Source: Heracleum sosnowskyi
Lineage: Eukaryota; Streptophyta; Magnoliopsida; Apiales; Apiaceae
Assembly: GCA_030848705.1 (NCBI GenBank)
Contig: CM061242.1
Location: 64,615,064-64,679,063, forward strand
Length of the DNA stretch: 64,000 nt
Reading direction: 5' to 3'
The notes beneath the pieces were generated by a model. The model did no database searches. It was not told where the DNA came from and saw only the letters and a program-made list of their open reading frames with translations. Of the stretch, positions 44,576-56,304 are shown piece after piece. Position numbers and translations under genes: made by a program. Position 1 is the first letter of the stretch, and every line of letters starts with the position of its first letter.

Positions 44576-47500
44576 TGTAAGACCCCAGATTTTGGGTAGA
44601 ATTAAAACTTTTATTGTATAATGATGTATATATATATATGTGGATGGTGATAATGGTTTTGGAAAATTAAGTATGAAATGAATATGGATTTCAGTTTTCA
44701 AACATTTTGAGAATAATAAGATTGGACTGAACATATAAATAAGAACAATCAATTTGGAGGATAAGAATACAATACTCCAGGAAAGGAAAGTATATTTATG
44801 TCATCCAAATCGATATCTGGTATGCATCCGACAACTCCGTAAACAAGACAGCGTATGCCCGAGGAAGCTCTAGAATATTGTTTAAGTACAAGAAATAAAG
44901 TGGAAATAAACCAGGAATATTGGAACGGTTATTATGGTGAATAGTAGATTCTTTAGAGTAAGAAATGAATCACACCACGCTATATACGGGACGTTGTATT
45001 AAACTTTCGAAGTCGTATTAGTGATCTACGATGGAAATAAGAGAATGTAAAAGCCGTCAGAATTGGAAAAATAGCATTTTTCGTTTTCTCCGAAGTTTCA
45101 CCAAAAACGGACTAAATAATTATTATTTGAGGATATTTAAGGATTTAAATTATTAATTCCATGGATATGGATTTGATAAATGAATTAGAAGTATCGAGGA
45201 CGATTTCGGTAAAATACCTCGATAGAACCCTCGAGAAACCCTGCGAATATTCGACGGAATTAAACGAACCAGAAAAGCTACTTTAGCAGAGCCAATGCAT
45301 GCTTGCCAAGTGTCAAGAGGAGAGGGCATGAGGGGTGCTGACTCACCACCTAATTAGATAAATATCTAAGGGATTAATTAAGGAAAGAAAAGAAGAAAAA
45401 GTAAAGCAAAAACCAAGAAACTCCATTTTCTCTCCATTCTGCCCAGCAGAACATCCTCTCAGTAAAACGGGCCTAGAGCCTTCATTACTCAAGGAAATTT
45501 CGTGTTCTTTATATGGTTAGAAAGCTGTTAAGATGCTCTACAACTTTCCTGTAGAAGCCTAGATCAGAAAAGCTCGGTAAGGGCCTCGTTTTCCATGATC
45601 TTTCAGTCGGGTTCTAATAACTCCGAATTACTAACTTTGTTTTCTTCATTTCGTTTGATCATCCAAGCTTACCCAAGGCTATACAAGGATTATACAAGGT
45701 TTAGAAAGCTATTACATACATCAAGGAAGGTATAAAAACTCTAACCCCTCTTAGTCATGAAGTGTTTATGGTTTATAATGTTAGATCTAAGAGTATTGGT
45801 GCATATCTTGGTTATATGAGTCATGGATGATGAGAATCTTGAGGATATATGTTGGTGATGTGATTTTAAAGCTTGTACTTAGAGTATGTAACCCCATGTA
45901 TGTTGTAGAGAGAAGTCTTGATGGTTTTGATGGTAGATATGATGTATAAGTGGAGTTCTTGAAGTTTTGGGTAAAGATGTGTGCTGAGTAAAAAGTCTGG
46001 GAGTATGTACTGTCTTGCAGTAGACTTTTGAACCCCTTTAACTTGTCTCCCGGGGGTCTAATACCCATGGTTAGAAAGATAATTTCATGTAGTTTCCAGA
46101 AATATAAAGTTCATGACTAGGTGATGTGTAGATTTTGAGTTATGATCAGAAGAGTGAGGAATGGTTCTGAAATCCGGACTGCACTGTATGGTCTGTTTGT
46201 GAACTGTCTTTGGACCCTCAAACTTTCTGCAAACATTGTGAAAAAAATGGAGAATAGCTAGGTCTTACAGTAAGGAAGGCTATCCAAAAAGAATCTGATT
46301 AAAATTTGAATTTTTCAATTTTATAAAAATGTTAGAGCGAGGTGTGCGCAAGTGAAAAACCACTTAGGGGATTAGTTTAAAGTAGTTTTAAGAGTATTCA
46401 CTTGAGTTTCGAGTTTGAGGAATAGATTTGAGTCGAATGGGTAACGTATGTGATAATGTGATGACATGGTCATATGGGAGGATTAGTGGTCACAAGTGGA
46501 GTCGTTAAGTTGGTCTTACATCTTTTAAAACATTATGATTATATAGTCGCATTAGTGCGGTGTTTAAGTTTAAGAATAATGTTTTGCTTGAGTCCTAAGT
46601 ATAAGCTATTGATGAAAGGTATTTTATTGTTGATAGATCACCGGACTACTGCAAGACACCACCCACAGACTAAGAGATCAGGCAAGTTTTCAAACCTATA
46701 CCTTTTTAAAACTGTTGTGGTGATAACTAAAGATTTTGAGATATATGCTATATGTGAATGATTTCTATAATGCTAAGTCAAAGTATTGATACAAGTTGAA
46801 CTTATAAGCTATGGGTATAGTAATATTTTGGAGCTGATGTGCTAAGCAAAACCCTCAGTAGGGGGAATATACTCTGTATTTATACTTTGGATCGGGAATG
46901 GTATCAGTTGTTATCTAGAGATATATTATATATTCTCTATATTTATTTTACATAATAAGAATGGTATCAGTTGCTATCTAGGGTTATTTTATTGTGTTAT
47001 TACAATTAATCTCGATAAGTGGTTTACAAATTAAAGATCATTTGGAGTGTAATCTATTAAGGGTATATTTTAAATATATGATGAATAGTTGTTATCTACC
47101 CTTTTTGATAAGAAAGTACTTGAGAATTATTTCTAAATAAATATTCTTTATTAAATATAGTTTGATTTAATTATTTAAAGCCCTACTTCTTAAGGAAGTA
47201 TTTTGTGAAAACTATTTTTAAACCCTAGATAGCTAATAAAGTTTTATTCAGACAATTATAAATATAATTAGAGAAGGTTCCCAAAACTATTTCCCGTTTA
47301 AGTCTTTATTCAGAAAGACTTAAATGTTCGCTCAAACTTCAAAGATACATGGAACCTTTCTCAAGAGTTATGCTTGTTTCAAGTGGACTGCCCGGTCCTA
47401 AATCTTTTTAAATTAATGAAATTATCAGTGTGATATACTACCATCAAAAATGATTTTGATTACTCTCTCAAGATTCGAGGAGTAAAAACAGTGAAATCAG

Positions 47501-48766
47501 CTGTATCCATGAACAAGCATCAGCTTGGGAAATATGAGTGAATTTTCCTTTCCAACCAGATATGACTACTTTGTGGAGTCGTATACTTGGGAAAAAGGGA
47601 AAGGAACTTTATGTTTCAAGGTTATGGATTTTCTCGAACTCGGAGAATGTGTAAGGGACTGAGTGGCGACCTGTCCCCTAAGGGAATTACACGTAGACCG
47701 GCAGTCTATGAACGGGTCTGTTCTTCCCTTAGATTATCAGATAGTGCCCGACCGTAGGATAAGAGAAGAGCATCAGAGGCCCCTAAGTGAATGGGTACCC
47801 CTAAGTGAATGGGTATGCTCTTCCCCCTACAACCAATTGGCGGGGAGGTGAGAGAAGAGTATCGGAGACCCCTAAGTGAATGGGTACCCCTAAGTGAATG
47901 GGTATGCTCTTCCCCCTACAACCAATTGGCAGGGAGGTAGGTCAGTTAGCGTCTGCCCTATTTTCCTTTCTACGTAGAAAAATAGCAGTGGGGATTGCCT
48001 TACGACTGATCATCGTAGAGGTATCCTTGTCGCCCGGAATCTCCATCTATAGTTCAGTTTCATGAAAGTTTTCAGAAAAGAAAGTTTATTCCAGCTATTC
48101 AGTTTTATGAAAGTTTTCAGAAAGGTTACTCAAGAGTAATCCAGTATATTCCAGTATATGAGTTTATCTACAGGATGTATGTGATCAGATGGGTTCAGAA
48201 AATGAATTGGAAATAAATTTAAATTGTTTTATTTCCAGATTATAAATGAAGTAAATGTCTCCCATGAAAGTTGATACTTGATTATATATATATTGTTTAT
48301 CAGTTCAGCATTATTTTGGTGGGCCTTGTTGCTCACCCTTGCTTGTTTATATATATCACCACAACAGATAAACCAGATGTTTCGCACCACCAGTCGCAAG
48401 CGGGTTTTGGAACCCAGAGGACTCTCCCCTGATATTACAGCCGCCATAGCTGAGGTAGAGCCTGCTAGTGATATAGACTGGTAGTTCAGATTCAGCTTTT
48501 AATTATATGTATGACATAACGTAAGCAGTGGCAGCAAACTTAAACTTGTAAATTATATTTGGGTTTGTAATCACTTATGGTATGTTTATGGACCCTGTTA
48601 GCAGTACTTATTTCAAGTTCATCTCTGGGACTATAACTTGTGTGTGTGTGTGTGTGAGCTAGATGGTGGGGTCATAGCATGTTGTTTATTTATTCAAGTC
48701 AAGTATGATGTATGGAATGATGACCGTAACGACCAGATTCCTGACCCCGGATCTGGGGCTGTTACA
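44576..48766 (+). repeat. 3' LTR of chromovirus, 4191 bp
   Basis: Partner of 20916-25107, followed by TSD TCTAT. Carries the same 89-bp tandem pair and TG microsatellite. No supported gene. Confidence 0.93.
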
Positions 48767-50259
48767 TCTATTCTTTTCAATCTTAATGCAGCAATTTCAT
48801 CTTCACTGCTGCTTTCATCTGTGCTAGATACAACAACTTTAGGCTGTTTCTCAGTAGCCTTAACATGATTCATTTGATCTCCATCCTCATTTTCAAAAGA
48901 AAGACTTTCATGGAAACCTTCATCACAGAGACCCTGAATTTTGAGATCATCAAAAACAACATGTACAGATTCCATAACAATGTTGGTTCTGAGATTGTAG
49001 ACTCTGTAGGCTTTCCCTGCTGCATAACCCACAAATATTGCTTCATCTGCCTTTGCTTCAAATTTCCCCAAGTGCTCAGCTTGATTTCTCAGAACAAAAC
49101 ACTTGCATCCAAAGACATGAAGAAAATCCAATAGTGGCTTCTTTCTTTTGAGTAGCTGATAAGGGGTCATTCCTTTGGCCTGATTAATCAAAGAAATATT
49201 CTGAGTGAAGCAAGCTGTATTAACTGCCTCAGCCCAAAAATAAGTTGGTAACTTTGATTCATCTAGCATTGTCCTTGCAGCTTCAATAAGTGTTCTGTTT
49301 TTCCTTTCAACTACACCATTTTGCTGTGGTGTCCTTGCTGCTGAAAACTCATGCAAAATACCATTTTCTTCACAGAACACCTTCATGCTTGAATTCTTGA
49401 ATTCTGTCCCATTGTCACTCCTAATCCTTCTTACTTTCAAGTCAGGATGATTGTTTACCATCTTGATGTGATTGATAATGATTTCACTTGCCTCATCCTT
49501 GGAGAGCAAAAAGAAAGTCCATGTAAATCTAGAAAAATCATCAACAATCACAAGACAATATTTCTTCTTTGAAATAGACATGACATTTAAAGGGCCAAAC
49601 AAATCCATATGAAGCAACTCAAGCTGATGGACAATTGATGACTCTGTCTTGCTTTTGAATGATGCCTTCTTTTGTTTCCCCTTTTGACAGGCATCACACA
49701 AACCATCCTTGGAAAACTCCACTTGTGGAATTCCTCTAGCAAGATCTTTCCTCACTAAATCATTCATAACTTTAACGTTCAGATGAGATAATTTCTTGTG
49801 CCATAGCCAACTTTCATCCTTGCTTGCCTTGCTGAAAAGACAAGTGATGGTTTCTGGACTTGTGCTACTAAAGTCAGCAATGTACACATTCCCTCTTCTG
49901 AATCCAGTCATTACCACTTTGTTGTTTCCTCCTTTAGAAACAACACAGGCTTCTTTAGAAAAAGTAACTAAAAATCCTTTGTCACAAAGTTGGCTGATAC
50001 TAAGCAAATTGTGCTTAAGACCATCCACCAATGCAACTTCATCTATTATGACATTCTCTTTTGAAATCAAGCCATATCCCTTAGTGTAGCCTTTGCTGTC
50101 ATCTCCAAAAGCAATACAAGGGCCAGCTCTTTCCTGAAACTCTGTGAGCAGGGTAGAATCACCAGTCATGTGTCTTGAACAACCACTATCCAAGTACCAA
50201 AGATTCCTTTTGTCTCCCTGCACACAATAGAACCAAATCAAGTTGATTTTGGTACCCAA
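48767..50259 (-). CDS. Family-A pol, N-terminal part: protease and integrase
   Basis: Minus-strand frame from about 50259 to the chromovirus insertion, about 497 codons. The protease site WYLDSGCSRHMTG is near residue 22. GAG_pre-integrase follows with HKKLSHLNVKVMNDLV and the zinc pair CDACQKGK. The integrase core has D in MDLFGP, D in RSDNGTEF and E in GVVERKNRT. A C-terminal part with HVFGCKCFVLRN and AIFVGYAAGKAYRVYN is typical of copia. No internal stop. It overlaps the gag ORF by 22 bp in the -1 frame. The ORF prolonged to 48694 would include chromovirus LTR codons, which is artificial. Continues in frame at 20915. Confidence 0.93.
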
Positions 50260-51173
50260 GTTTCCTTGGGTCCTGTTTTGTTAGCCTTTGCTTTTCCTTT
50301 TATATCATTTTTCACCTTGGGCTCAGATTGATTTAAATCAATCTTTATCCTTGGTGTTGATTTCTGAGGATTGCTCACACTTTCATTCTTAGCATGCATA
50401 ATTGGAGGAACAAACATGTTATTCATATTCCATGGCATTTGTGGCACATTAAACATATTCATGTATGGATTAGACACAAATGGCATGCTGGCATATGGAT
50501 TTTGAAATTGTGCATATGGAGCAAACATGTTAGGCATAACAGGCATTGTAGGCATGGAACTATTCATTGCAGGCTTGGGAATTTTCACTTTAACAGTCTT
50601 ATTAGCAGATTTGCAGTTAGTAGATAAATGACTAACACTTTCACAATTAACACATGTCTTTCTAGGAGCATATTTATCAGGTGTGTAATTGTTGTGTTTG
50701 TTAATTCCTACTTTGCCATTCCTGTTATTCTTTTTATTTCCCTTAGCCTCAACTTGAACATTCTCTAACTTATCTTTCAATTGCTTGTTGGATAAGTGAC
50801 CTACATTAGCTCTCTCAACAGGCTTCTCAACTTTCTTTGATTTACTAGACTCACCTTGAACAAAGTTCTTGGTGACAGGACCATACTTGTCATTAAGTCT
50901 AGTGAGTTTATCTTTTCTTTTGTCTGTCAACGAAACTCCCTGATCGGTTGATGGTTCATCTGTCAACGGAACATTGCATTCCGTTGACATATCAACCTTC
51001 AACAAATGATCATTGTTGTTTGTTGACTCTGTTTCTGATTCTAAGGTTTCACAAAGATACCCTAGTTTCTCTTTGTTCTTTTTCCATGATTGTTCACAGA
51101 AAGATTCCATACCTTGAACATTAATGATGTTGGTAGCAACATTCCTGGCATCTTTCCATTTAGCAATCACACT
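50238..51173 (-). pseudogene. Family-A gag, C-terminal part
   Basis: Same frame as the upstream gag piece, after an in-frame TAA at 51174-51176. Contains the TCAACG motif cluster (50927-50990), a basic stretch, a second zinc knuckle CVNCESVSHLSTNC, a Met/Pro/Asn-rich low-complexity region (MPTMPVMPNMFAPYAQF) and the end TWVPKST before TGA. The two-knuckle, long-tailed gag is characteristic of Sirevirus-type elements. Confidence 0.8.
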
Positions 51174-52496
51174 TTATTCTCTTTCAAGCTGTGTCTTAAG
51201 AATTTCTTCCCTTTGTAACACGTTCTCAAGTTCCTTCTTAGCATCCCTACTAACACATCTCATTTTCTCAAATTCAATGAGCTGTGCTTCTAACATTGCA
51301 TTCCTATCACTTAAGAGCAAATTAGTCTCTTTTATTCTTGAATTCTCTTTGGTAAGTGATTTAAGAGTAACACGCAAATTATACAATACAGTAGACATTT
51401 CATTTACTGCACTATCGCATTCCTCTTTAGAAGGCTCAGAAAGATTAGTAATTGTTACCTGGTTGCTTGAGGAGCTTGCTTCCTGCTCATGATTGTTAGC
51501 CATAAGAGCCAAGTTGACATATTCAACATCATCATCAGAATCTTCACCATTACCAGCCCAATCATACTCCTGAGACATGAAAGCCTTTTCTTTTTGCTTG
51601 AGAAGTTCAAAGTATTTCTTTTTATAATCAACAGGCTCAAATTTCCTGTTGTTCTTCTCAACTTTGGGCTTTCTGCAGTCTCCAGCAAAGTGACCAAGCA
51701 TTCCACAATTGAAACATTTAGATTTAGACTTTTCAATCCAGTTTGATTTGTTAGGTTGAAAGTCTCTTCTTGGTGGCCTTGCTTCTGAGTTTCTCTTGAA
51801 CTTGAACTTAGAGAATTTTCTTGACAGAAAAGCAATGTGTTCATCAATCTCATCTAAGTCATCCAAGTTGGCTGATTCTGGTTCTTCTTCTTCTGTCATC
51901 TTACCTTTACCCTTGCTAACATCACTTCTACAACTAGCTCGACTAGTTGTGGCCTTTGCAGCTTCTTCAGTGTCATCTTCCAGTTGGTTCACAGATGCAA
52001 TCAATGCAATAGATCCACCCTTCTTCTGTACCTTCTCAATTTCTTCATCTTGCTCCATTTCCAACTCATATGTCTTTAATGTTCCATACAGCCTTTCAAG
52101 AGTGTAATCTTTGTACTCTTGAGTGTTTCTTAGAGAAACAGTCATAGGCTTCCATTCTTTTGGAAGAGCTCTAAGAAATTTAAGGTTTGAATCCTTAGTT
52201 TGGTAGATCCTCCCATACAACTTTAATCCATTCAAGAGCTTTTGAAACCTACTAAACGTGTCATTTAGGGTTTCACCAGCTTTAAAGTGAAAGTGCTCAT
52301 ATTGTTGTATAAGGAGTTGCATTTTGTTCTCCCTTACTTGCTCAGTTCCTTCACATAGTGTTCTGACAGTGTCCCATACTTCTTTGGAGGTTGTACAGTT
52401 TATGACATTGTCAAACATCTCTTGCTCCAAACCATTAAACAGAATGTTCATGGTTCTCTTATCTTTATGGATTTCTGCAAGATCTTCAATAGTCCA
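51174..52496 (-). pseudogene. Family-A gag, middle part
   Basis: About 440 codons between two in-frame TAA codons (52497-52499 and 51174-51176). UBN2-type gag: KEVWDTVRTLCEG, LLIQQYEHFHF, ETLNDTFSRFQKLLNGL and LKFLRALPKEWKPM. It then has a zinc knuckle CFNCGMLGHFAGDC and a C-terminal coiled coil of more than 100 residues (KSLTKENSRIKETNLLLSD). An intact gag would probably read through both stops, so each is taken as a point nonsense change. Confidence 0.85.
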
Positions 52497-52709
52497 TTAT
52501 GAGACAAGTTTTGGAATTTCTACATCAGGAGCATCATCTGGCACTCCAATTCTAGATGCAACCTTCATGGGAACGTGTGGACCTTTCTCAATGCAGTCTA
52601 CATATCTCTCATCCATAGACATGAGATGTAAATGCATCTTTACTTTCCAGTGAAAGTAATTGTCCTTATCAAGAACTGGTATCTTTACACCTGCATCCTT
52701 CTTCACCAT
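52497..52709 (-). pseudogene. Family-A gag, N-terminal part
   Basis: ATG at 52709, 52 bp inside the PBS. Has the expected copia gag beginning (VLDKDNYFHWKVKMHLHL) and PHVPMKV. Ended by TAA at 52497-52499; the frame continues downstream. Confidence 0.8.
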
Positions 52710-52759
52710 GGCTTCTATTTTTGGTCTTGATCTTTAAACTTCTTGTGTGTTAGAAGCTT

Positions 52760-52773
52760 GCTCTGATACCAAT
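52760..52773 (-). promoter_or_regulatory. Primer-binding site of family-A element
   Basis: On the minus strand ATTGGTATCAGAGC, tRNA-iMet type, immediately after the LTR end. Confidence 0.9.
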
Positions 52774-53814
52774 TGTTAATCCCAAATGACCTAACAGAAT
52801 TGTAGAAGGGGGGGTTGAATACAATTCTTGATATTTTCTTAAACTTAAAACACTTTATAAAATAAAACTGAACTGAATAAATAAAAACACAAGATATAAA
52901 TAATTCAGTTGGATTGTTTGATGATCCAACTGAAGTGTTTTTTATTGCGGAAATAATCTGTGATACACAAGTACACAGCTGCTCAGTTACAGAGTTGTAG
53001 AGAAGAATGCTCTCAAGGATAGCTAATACAAACTCTTTGTTTTTCTTCTCTTACTCTTAAAGTAACTGCTACACTTGGTTATATATACCCAAGTTTACAA
53101 TTCTACGTTTGGCTAAACTAAAGAACAATAGTAGTAACCATCAGTAGCTTGCTTTTCATTCCTTTTGTCCAATGGTCCTTGGAGATCTTTGCTTTTGTCT
53201 TCATGCTTATTTTAATCATTCCCAAGAGCCTTATTGGAAATTGGAATGTTTCCTTATTTCCATTAACCATTTTGATGGCTTCCAATGCAAAGTACACTTC
53301 CATATCTCCTTTAGATCTGTTCAGTAAACTGTCACTATCACTTTGTCAACTGTTCAAAAAGCAATAGTGATTCGTTGATAGCAGGGAGATGTGTTTCGTT
53401 GATAGCTTTATTCTTCATTCCGTTGATGGTGTTTCTCTCGTTTCGTTGATGAGTAAACTCCATACCGTTGATGGTGTATCCTTGTTTCGTTGATAGAGTA
53501 ATCCTCATACCGTTGACATGTCTTCACTTAGGCAAAATTACAAGGCATAACATATTTACAATTAACCAACCTATTTTGCCTATCTAGTACTTAGTCAACA
53601 TGACTTAGAAAACCTATCTAATACATACATCGAAATGCATATCAAACTGTGAAGTATTGTACAGTGCAATTGCTACAACACTCATTCCGTTGATGAGCTT
53701 CCTGTCAACGAAACACTGCAAAGAATGCTATTCCGTTGACAGTTACAAAATGACTTAATACAAAATCTACTAAGTGTTTTTATAATTATCATCAAGAACA
53801 ACATATTCCTAACA
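52774..53814 (-). repeat. 5' LTR of family-A element, 1041 bp
   Basis: Same borders as 12795-13834. Seven CGTTGA motifs recur at 53373, 53397, 53421, 53444, 53466, 53488 and 53511. Outside it the sequence is copia Z again, but 1,034 bp earlier in that element than at the other border. Confidence 0.9.
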
Positions 53815-56166
53815 AATGTGCAGGAACTGCGAAGGAGTAGGACTTTGGCGAAAGGAGAAGTCGACCTACGCGTTGGCAATGGATCAAAGGTTGCTGCTTT
53901 GGCTGTAGGGACTTATAATTTATCGTTGCCCACAGGGCTTATTTTATAACTTGAAAACTGTTTTTACGTGCCTGTGATTTGCAGAAACATTATTTATGTT
54001 TCTTGTTTGGACAAGAAAGGTTTTTCCTTTACAATTCAGAACAATAGTTGTTCCTTTGGTTTGAATAATGTTACCTATGGGGTTGCACGTTTATTTAATG
54101 GTTTATATGTTCTTGATCTTGATATTCCTATCTATAATGTATATAATAAACGTATTAAGGCTAATGACTCAAATCAAACATACCTTTGGCATTGTCGTTT
54201 AGGCCATATAAATGAGAAACGCATTTCCAAGTTACATAAGGATGGATACTTGGATAAGTTTGATTTTGAATCATACGAAGAATGCGAACCTTGTCTCATT
54301 GGAAAAATGACTAAAGCTCCTTTTACCGGAATTGGTGAGAGGGCCACCAAACGATTAGAACTTATGCATAGTGATGTATGTGGTCCAATGCGTACGATGG
54401 CAAGAGGTGGCTTTTACTACTTCATAACCTTTATTGATGATTTTAGTAGATACGGATATGTGTATCTTTTGAAGAACAAATCCGAATCATTTGAAAAATT
54501 CAAAGAGTACAAGGCAGAAGTGGAAAAGAAAATAGGCGGAAGTATTAAAACTCTACGATCTGATCGTGGAGGTGAGTACTTAAGCTTAGAATTTAAGAAT
54601 TACGTAAAGGAGTGTGGTATTGTATCACAGCTCACACCTCCTGGAACACCACAGTGGAATGGTGTATCTGAAAGGAGAAATCGTACCTTGTTGGACATGG
54701 TGCGATCGATGATGAGTCTAGCAGATCTTCCAATTAGTTTCTGGGGTTATGCTCTGGAAACGGCTACACACACACTTAACCGAGTTCCTACTAAATCGGT
54801 TCAAACTACACCATATGAGATCTGGACTGAGAAACGTCATAGCATGTCCTTTTTGAAAGTATGGGGATGCGAAGCGTTTGTGAAACGTTTAGTCACTGAC
54901 AAGCTAGGACCGAAATTAGACAAATGTAATTTTGTGGGATACCCAAAAGAAACTAAAGGGTACTATTTCTATAATCGTACCGAGAGCAAAGTGTTTGTTG
55001 CTCGTACTGCTGTATTTCTTGAAAGAGAACTGTTCTCTAAGAAAAACAGTGGGAGTATGACAGATCTCGATGAAGTTCGAGAACCACAGAATGACATTGA
55101 ACCAGAGTTGGAACATGAGCACGAAGAACATGAAAATGTTACTGCTCAAGAAACACAGGTTGTTCGTAGGTCTGGTAGGATTCGCCAAGAGCCTGAGAGA
55201 TATTATGGATTTCTCTTAACTCAGACTGGCGATGTAATGCTTATGGATGAAGATGAGCCTCTTACCTATCAGGATGATATGAATAGTCCAGATTCTGAGA
55301 GATGGCTGGAAGCTATGAAATCTGAGATGGATTCCATGTATGAAAACAAAGTACGGACTTTGGTTGAACCACCTGAAGGGGTAAAACCTATTGGGTGCAA
55401 ATGGGTTTTCAAGAAGAAAACAGACATGGATGGTAATGTAACGACCTACAAATCAAGACTAGTGGCGAAAGGTTTCAAACAAATTCATGGTATTGACTAT
55501 GATGAAACTTTCTCACCAGTAGCTATGGTCAAGTCCATCAGGATTTTGCTTGCGATAGCATCTTACTATGACTCTGAAATCCGGCAAATGGATGTCAAAA
55601 CCGCTTTCTTAAATGGGAGCTTAGAAAAGGATGTGTATATGATACAACCAGAAGGTTTTGTTGATCCGAGATTTGCTAGAATGGTCTCTAAGCTATTACG
55701 ATCTATTTATGGATTGAAGCAGGCCTCAAGGAGTTGGAACATTCGTTTTGATATAACAGTCAAAGAGTTTGGCTTTATTCAAAATGAAGATGAGCCTTGT
55801 GTATACAAGAAGGTTAGTGGGAGCAAAGTGGCATTCCTAGTATTATATGTTGATGATATATTACTAATAGAGAATGACATACCTTCTCTTCAGGCTGTTA
55901 AGACTTGGTTGGGAAAAAGTTTCTCAATGAAAGACTTAGGCGATGCTACCTATATATTGGGGATCAAGATCTATAGAGATAGATCTAGAAGATTAATCGG
56001 CTTAAGTCAGAGTACATACATTGACAAAGTATTGCATCGTTTTGGGATGCAAGAGGCAAAGAGGGGATTTGTCCCTCTTTGGACGATCGGGCGTTCGTGT
56101 GGACTAATTAGAGACGTATATCGCAAGGCGGGATACGTGGTGATCATATCAAAGGACCTCCATTAG
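53815..56166 (+). pseudogene. Copia Z protease end, integrase and truncated RT (second copy)
   Basis: 53815-54848 repeats 11761-12794 with about ten differences. The first stop of the other copy is CGA here, but the TAA at 53947-53949 is shared. From 53968 the frame is open: GAG_pre-integrase HCRLGH...CEPC, an integrase core with D, D and E (NGVSERRNRT) intact, SFLKVWGCEAFVK, then RVT_2 RT with WVFKKKTDMDG, RLVAKGFKQIHGIDYDETF, AFLNGSLEKDVYM, SIYGLKQASRSWN and YVDDILLIE. Similarity to copia RT ends abruptly near 56083 and the last 28 codons are unrelated. RNase H is absent. Confidence 0.88.
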
Positions 56167-56304
56167 TCAGCCGTTTGTAAAGCTTCAAAAGGTAAACGAT
56201 TCTATTCACGAATTAAATATCGTTTTTCACATGGATCCTGCAGAGGGTTTCGTTAATTTTTCTGTTTTACGCGTTTTTCCGTTGCGTTTTCATGCCCGAA
56301 ACCC
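56084..56304. other. Junction sequence of unclear origin between copia Z and LINE remnant
   Basis: No domain recognisable. May be a fragment of a copia 3' region, or filler at the deletion that removed the RNase H and LTR. Confidence 0.3.

Larger units (their letters stand above)
20916..48766 (+). mobile_element. Tekay/Del-type chromovirus (Ty3/gypsy), complete, TSD TCTAT
   Basis: LTRs 20916-25107 and 44576-48766 start TGTAAGACCCC and end GGCTGTTACA. The direct repeat TCTAT flanks it (20911-20915 and 48767-48771). PBS, a pre-gag ORF, gag-PR-RT-RNase H-INT with a C-terminal chromodomain, and a PPT are all present. The only interruption is a second element at 29575-43029. Long LTRs, two-to-three Cys-rich knuckles and the chromodomain fit the Tekay/Del branch. 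Confidence 0.93.
12795..53814 (-). mobile_element. Family-A Sirevirus-like copia retrotransposon, full length but interrupted
   Basis: Minus strand, order: 5' LTR 52774-53814, PBS, gag 50238-52709, PR-INT 48767-50259, RT-RNase H 19032-20915, two large ORFs 16265-18493 and 14028-16289, PPT, 3' LTR 12795-13834. The 27.9-kb chromovirus at 20916-48766 splits pol. INT before RT makes it Ty1/copia. The long gag with two zinc knuckles and the extra ORFs between RNase H and the 3' LTR fit the Sirevirus type. Without the insertion the element would be about 13.2 kb. No 5-bp target duplication flanks it (ATGTC on the left, AATGT on the right). Confidence 0.85.
9468..56083 (+). mobile_element. Copia element Z, split by the family-A element and partly duplicated
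   Basis: Left part 9468-12794 (leader, gag, PR, INT). Right part 53815-56083 restarts 1,034 bp earlier in the element and carries PR end, INT and most of RT. The RT is truncated before the RNase H, and no clear 3' LTR follows. A shared nonsense codon shows that both parts descend from one already inactive copy. Confidence 0.75.
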
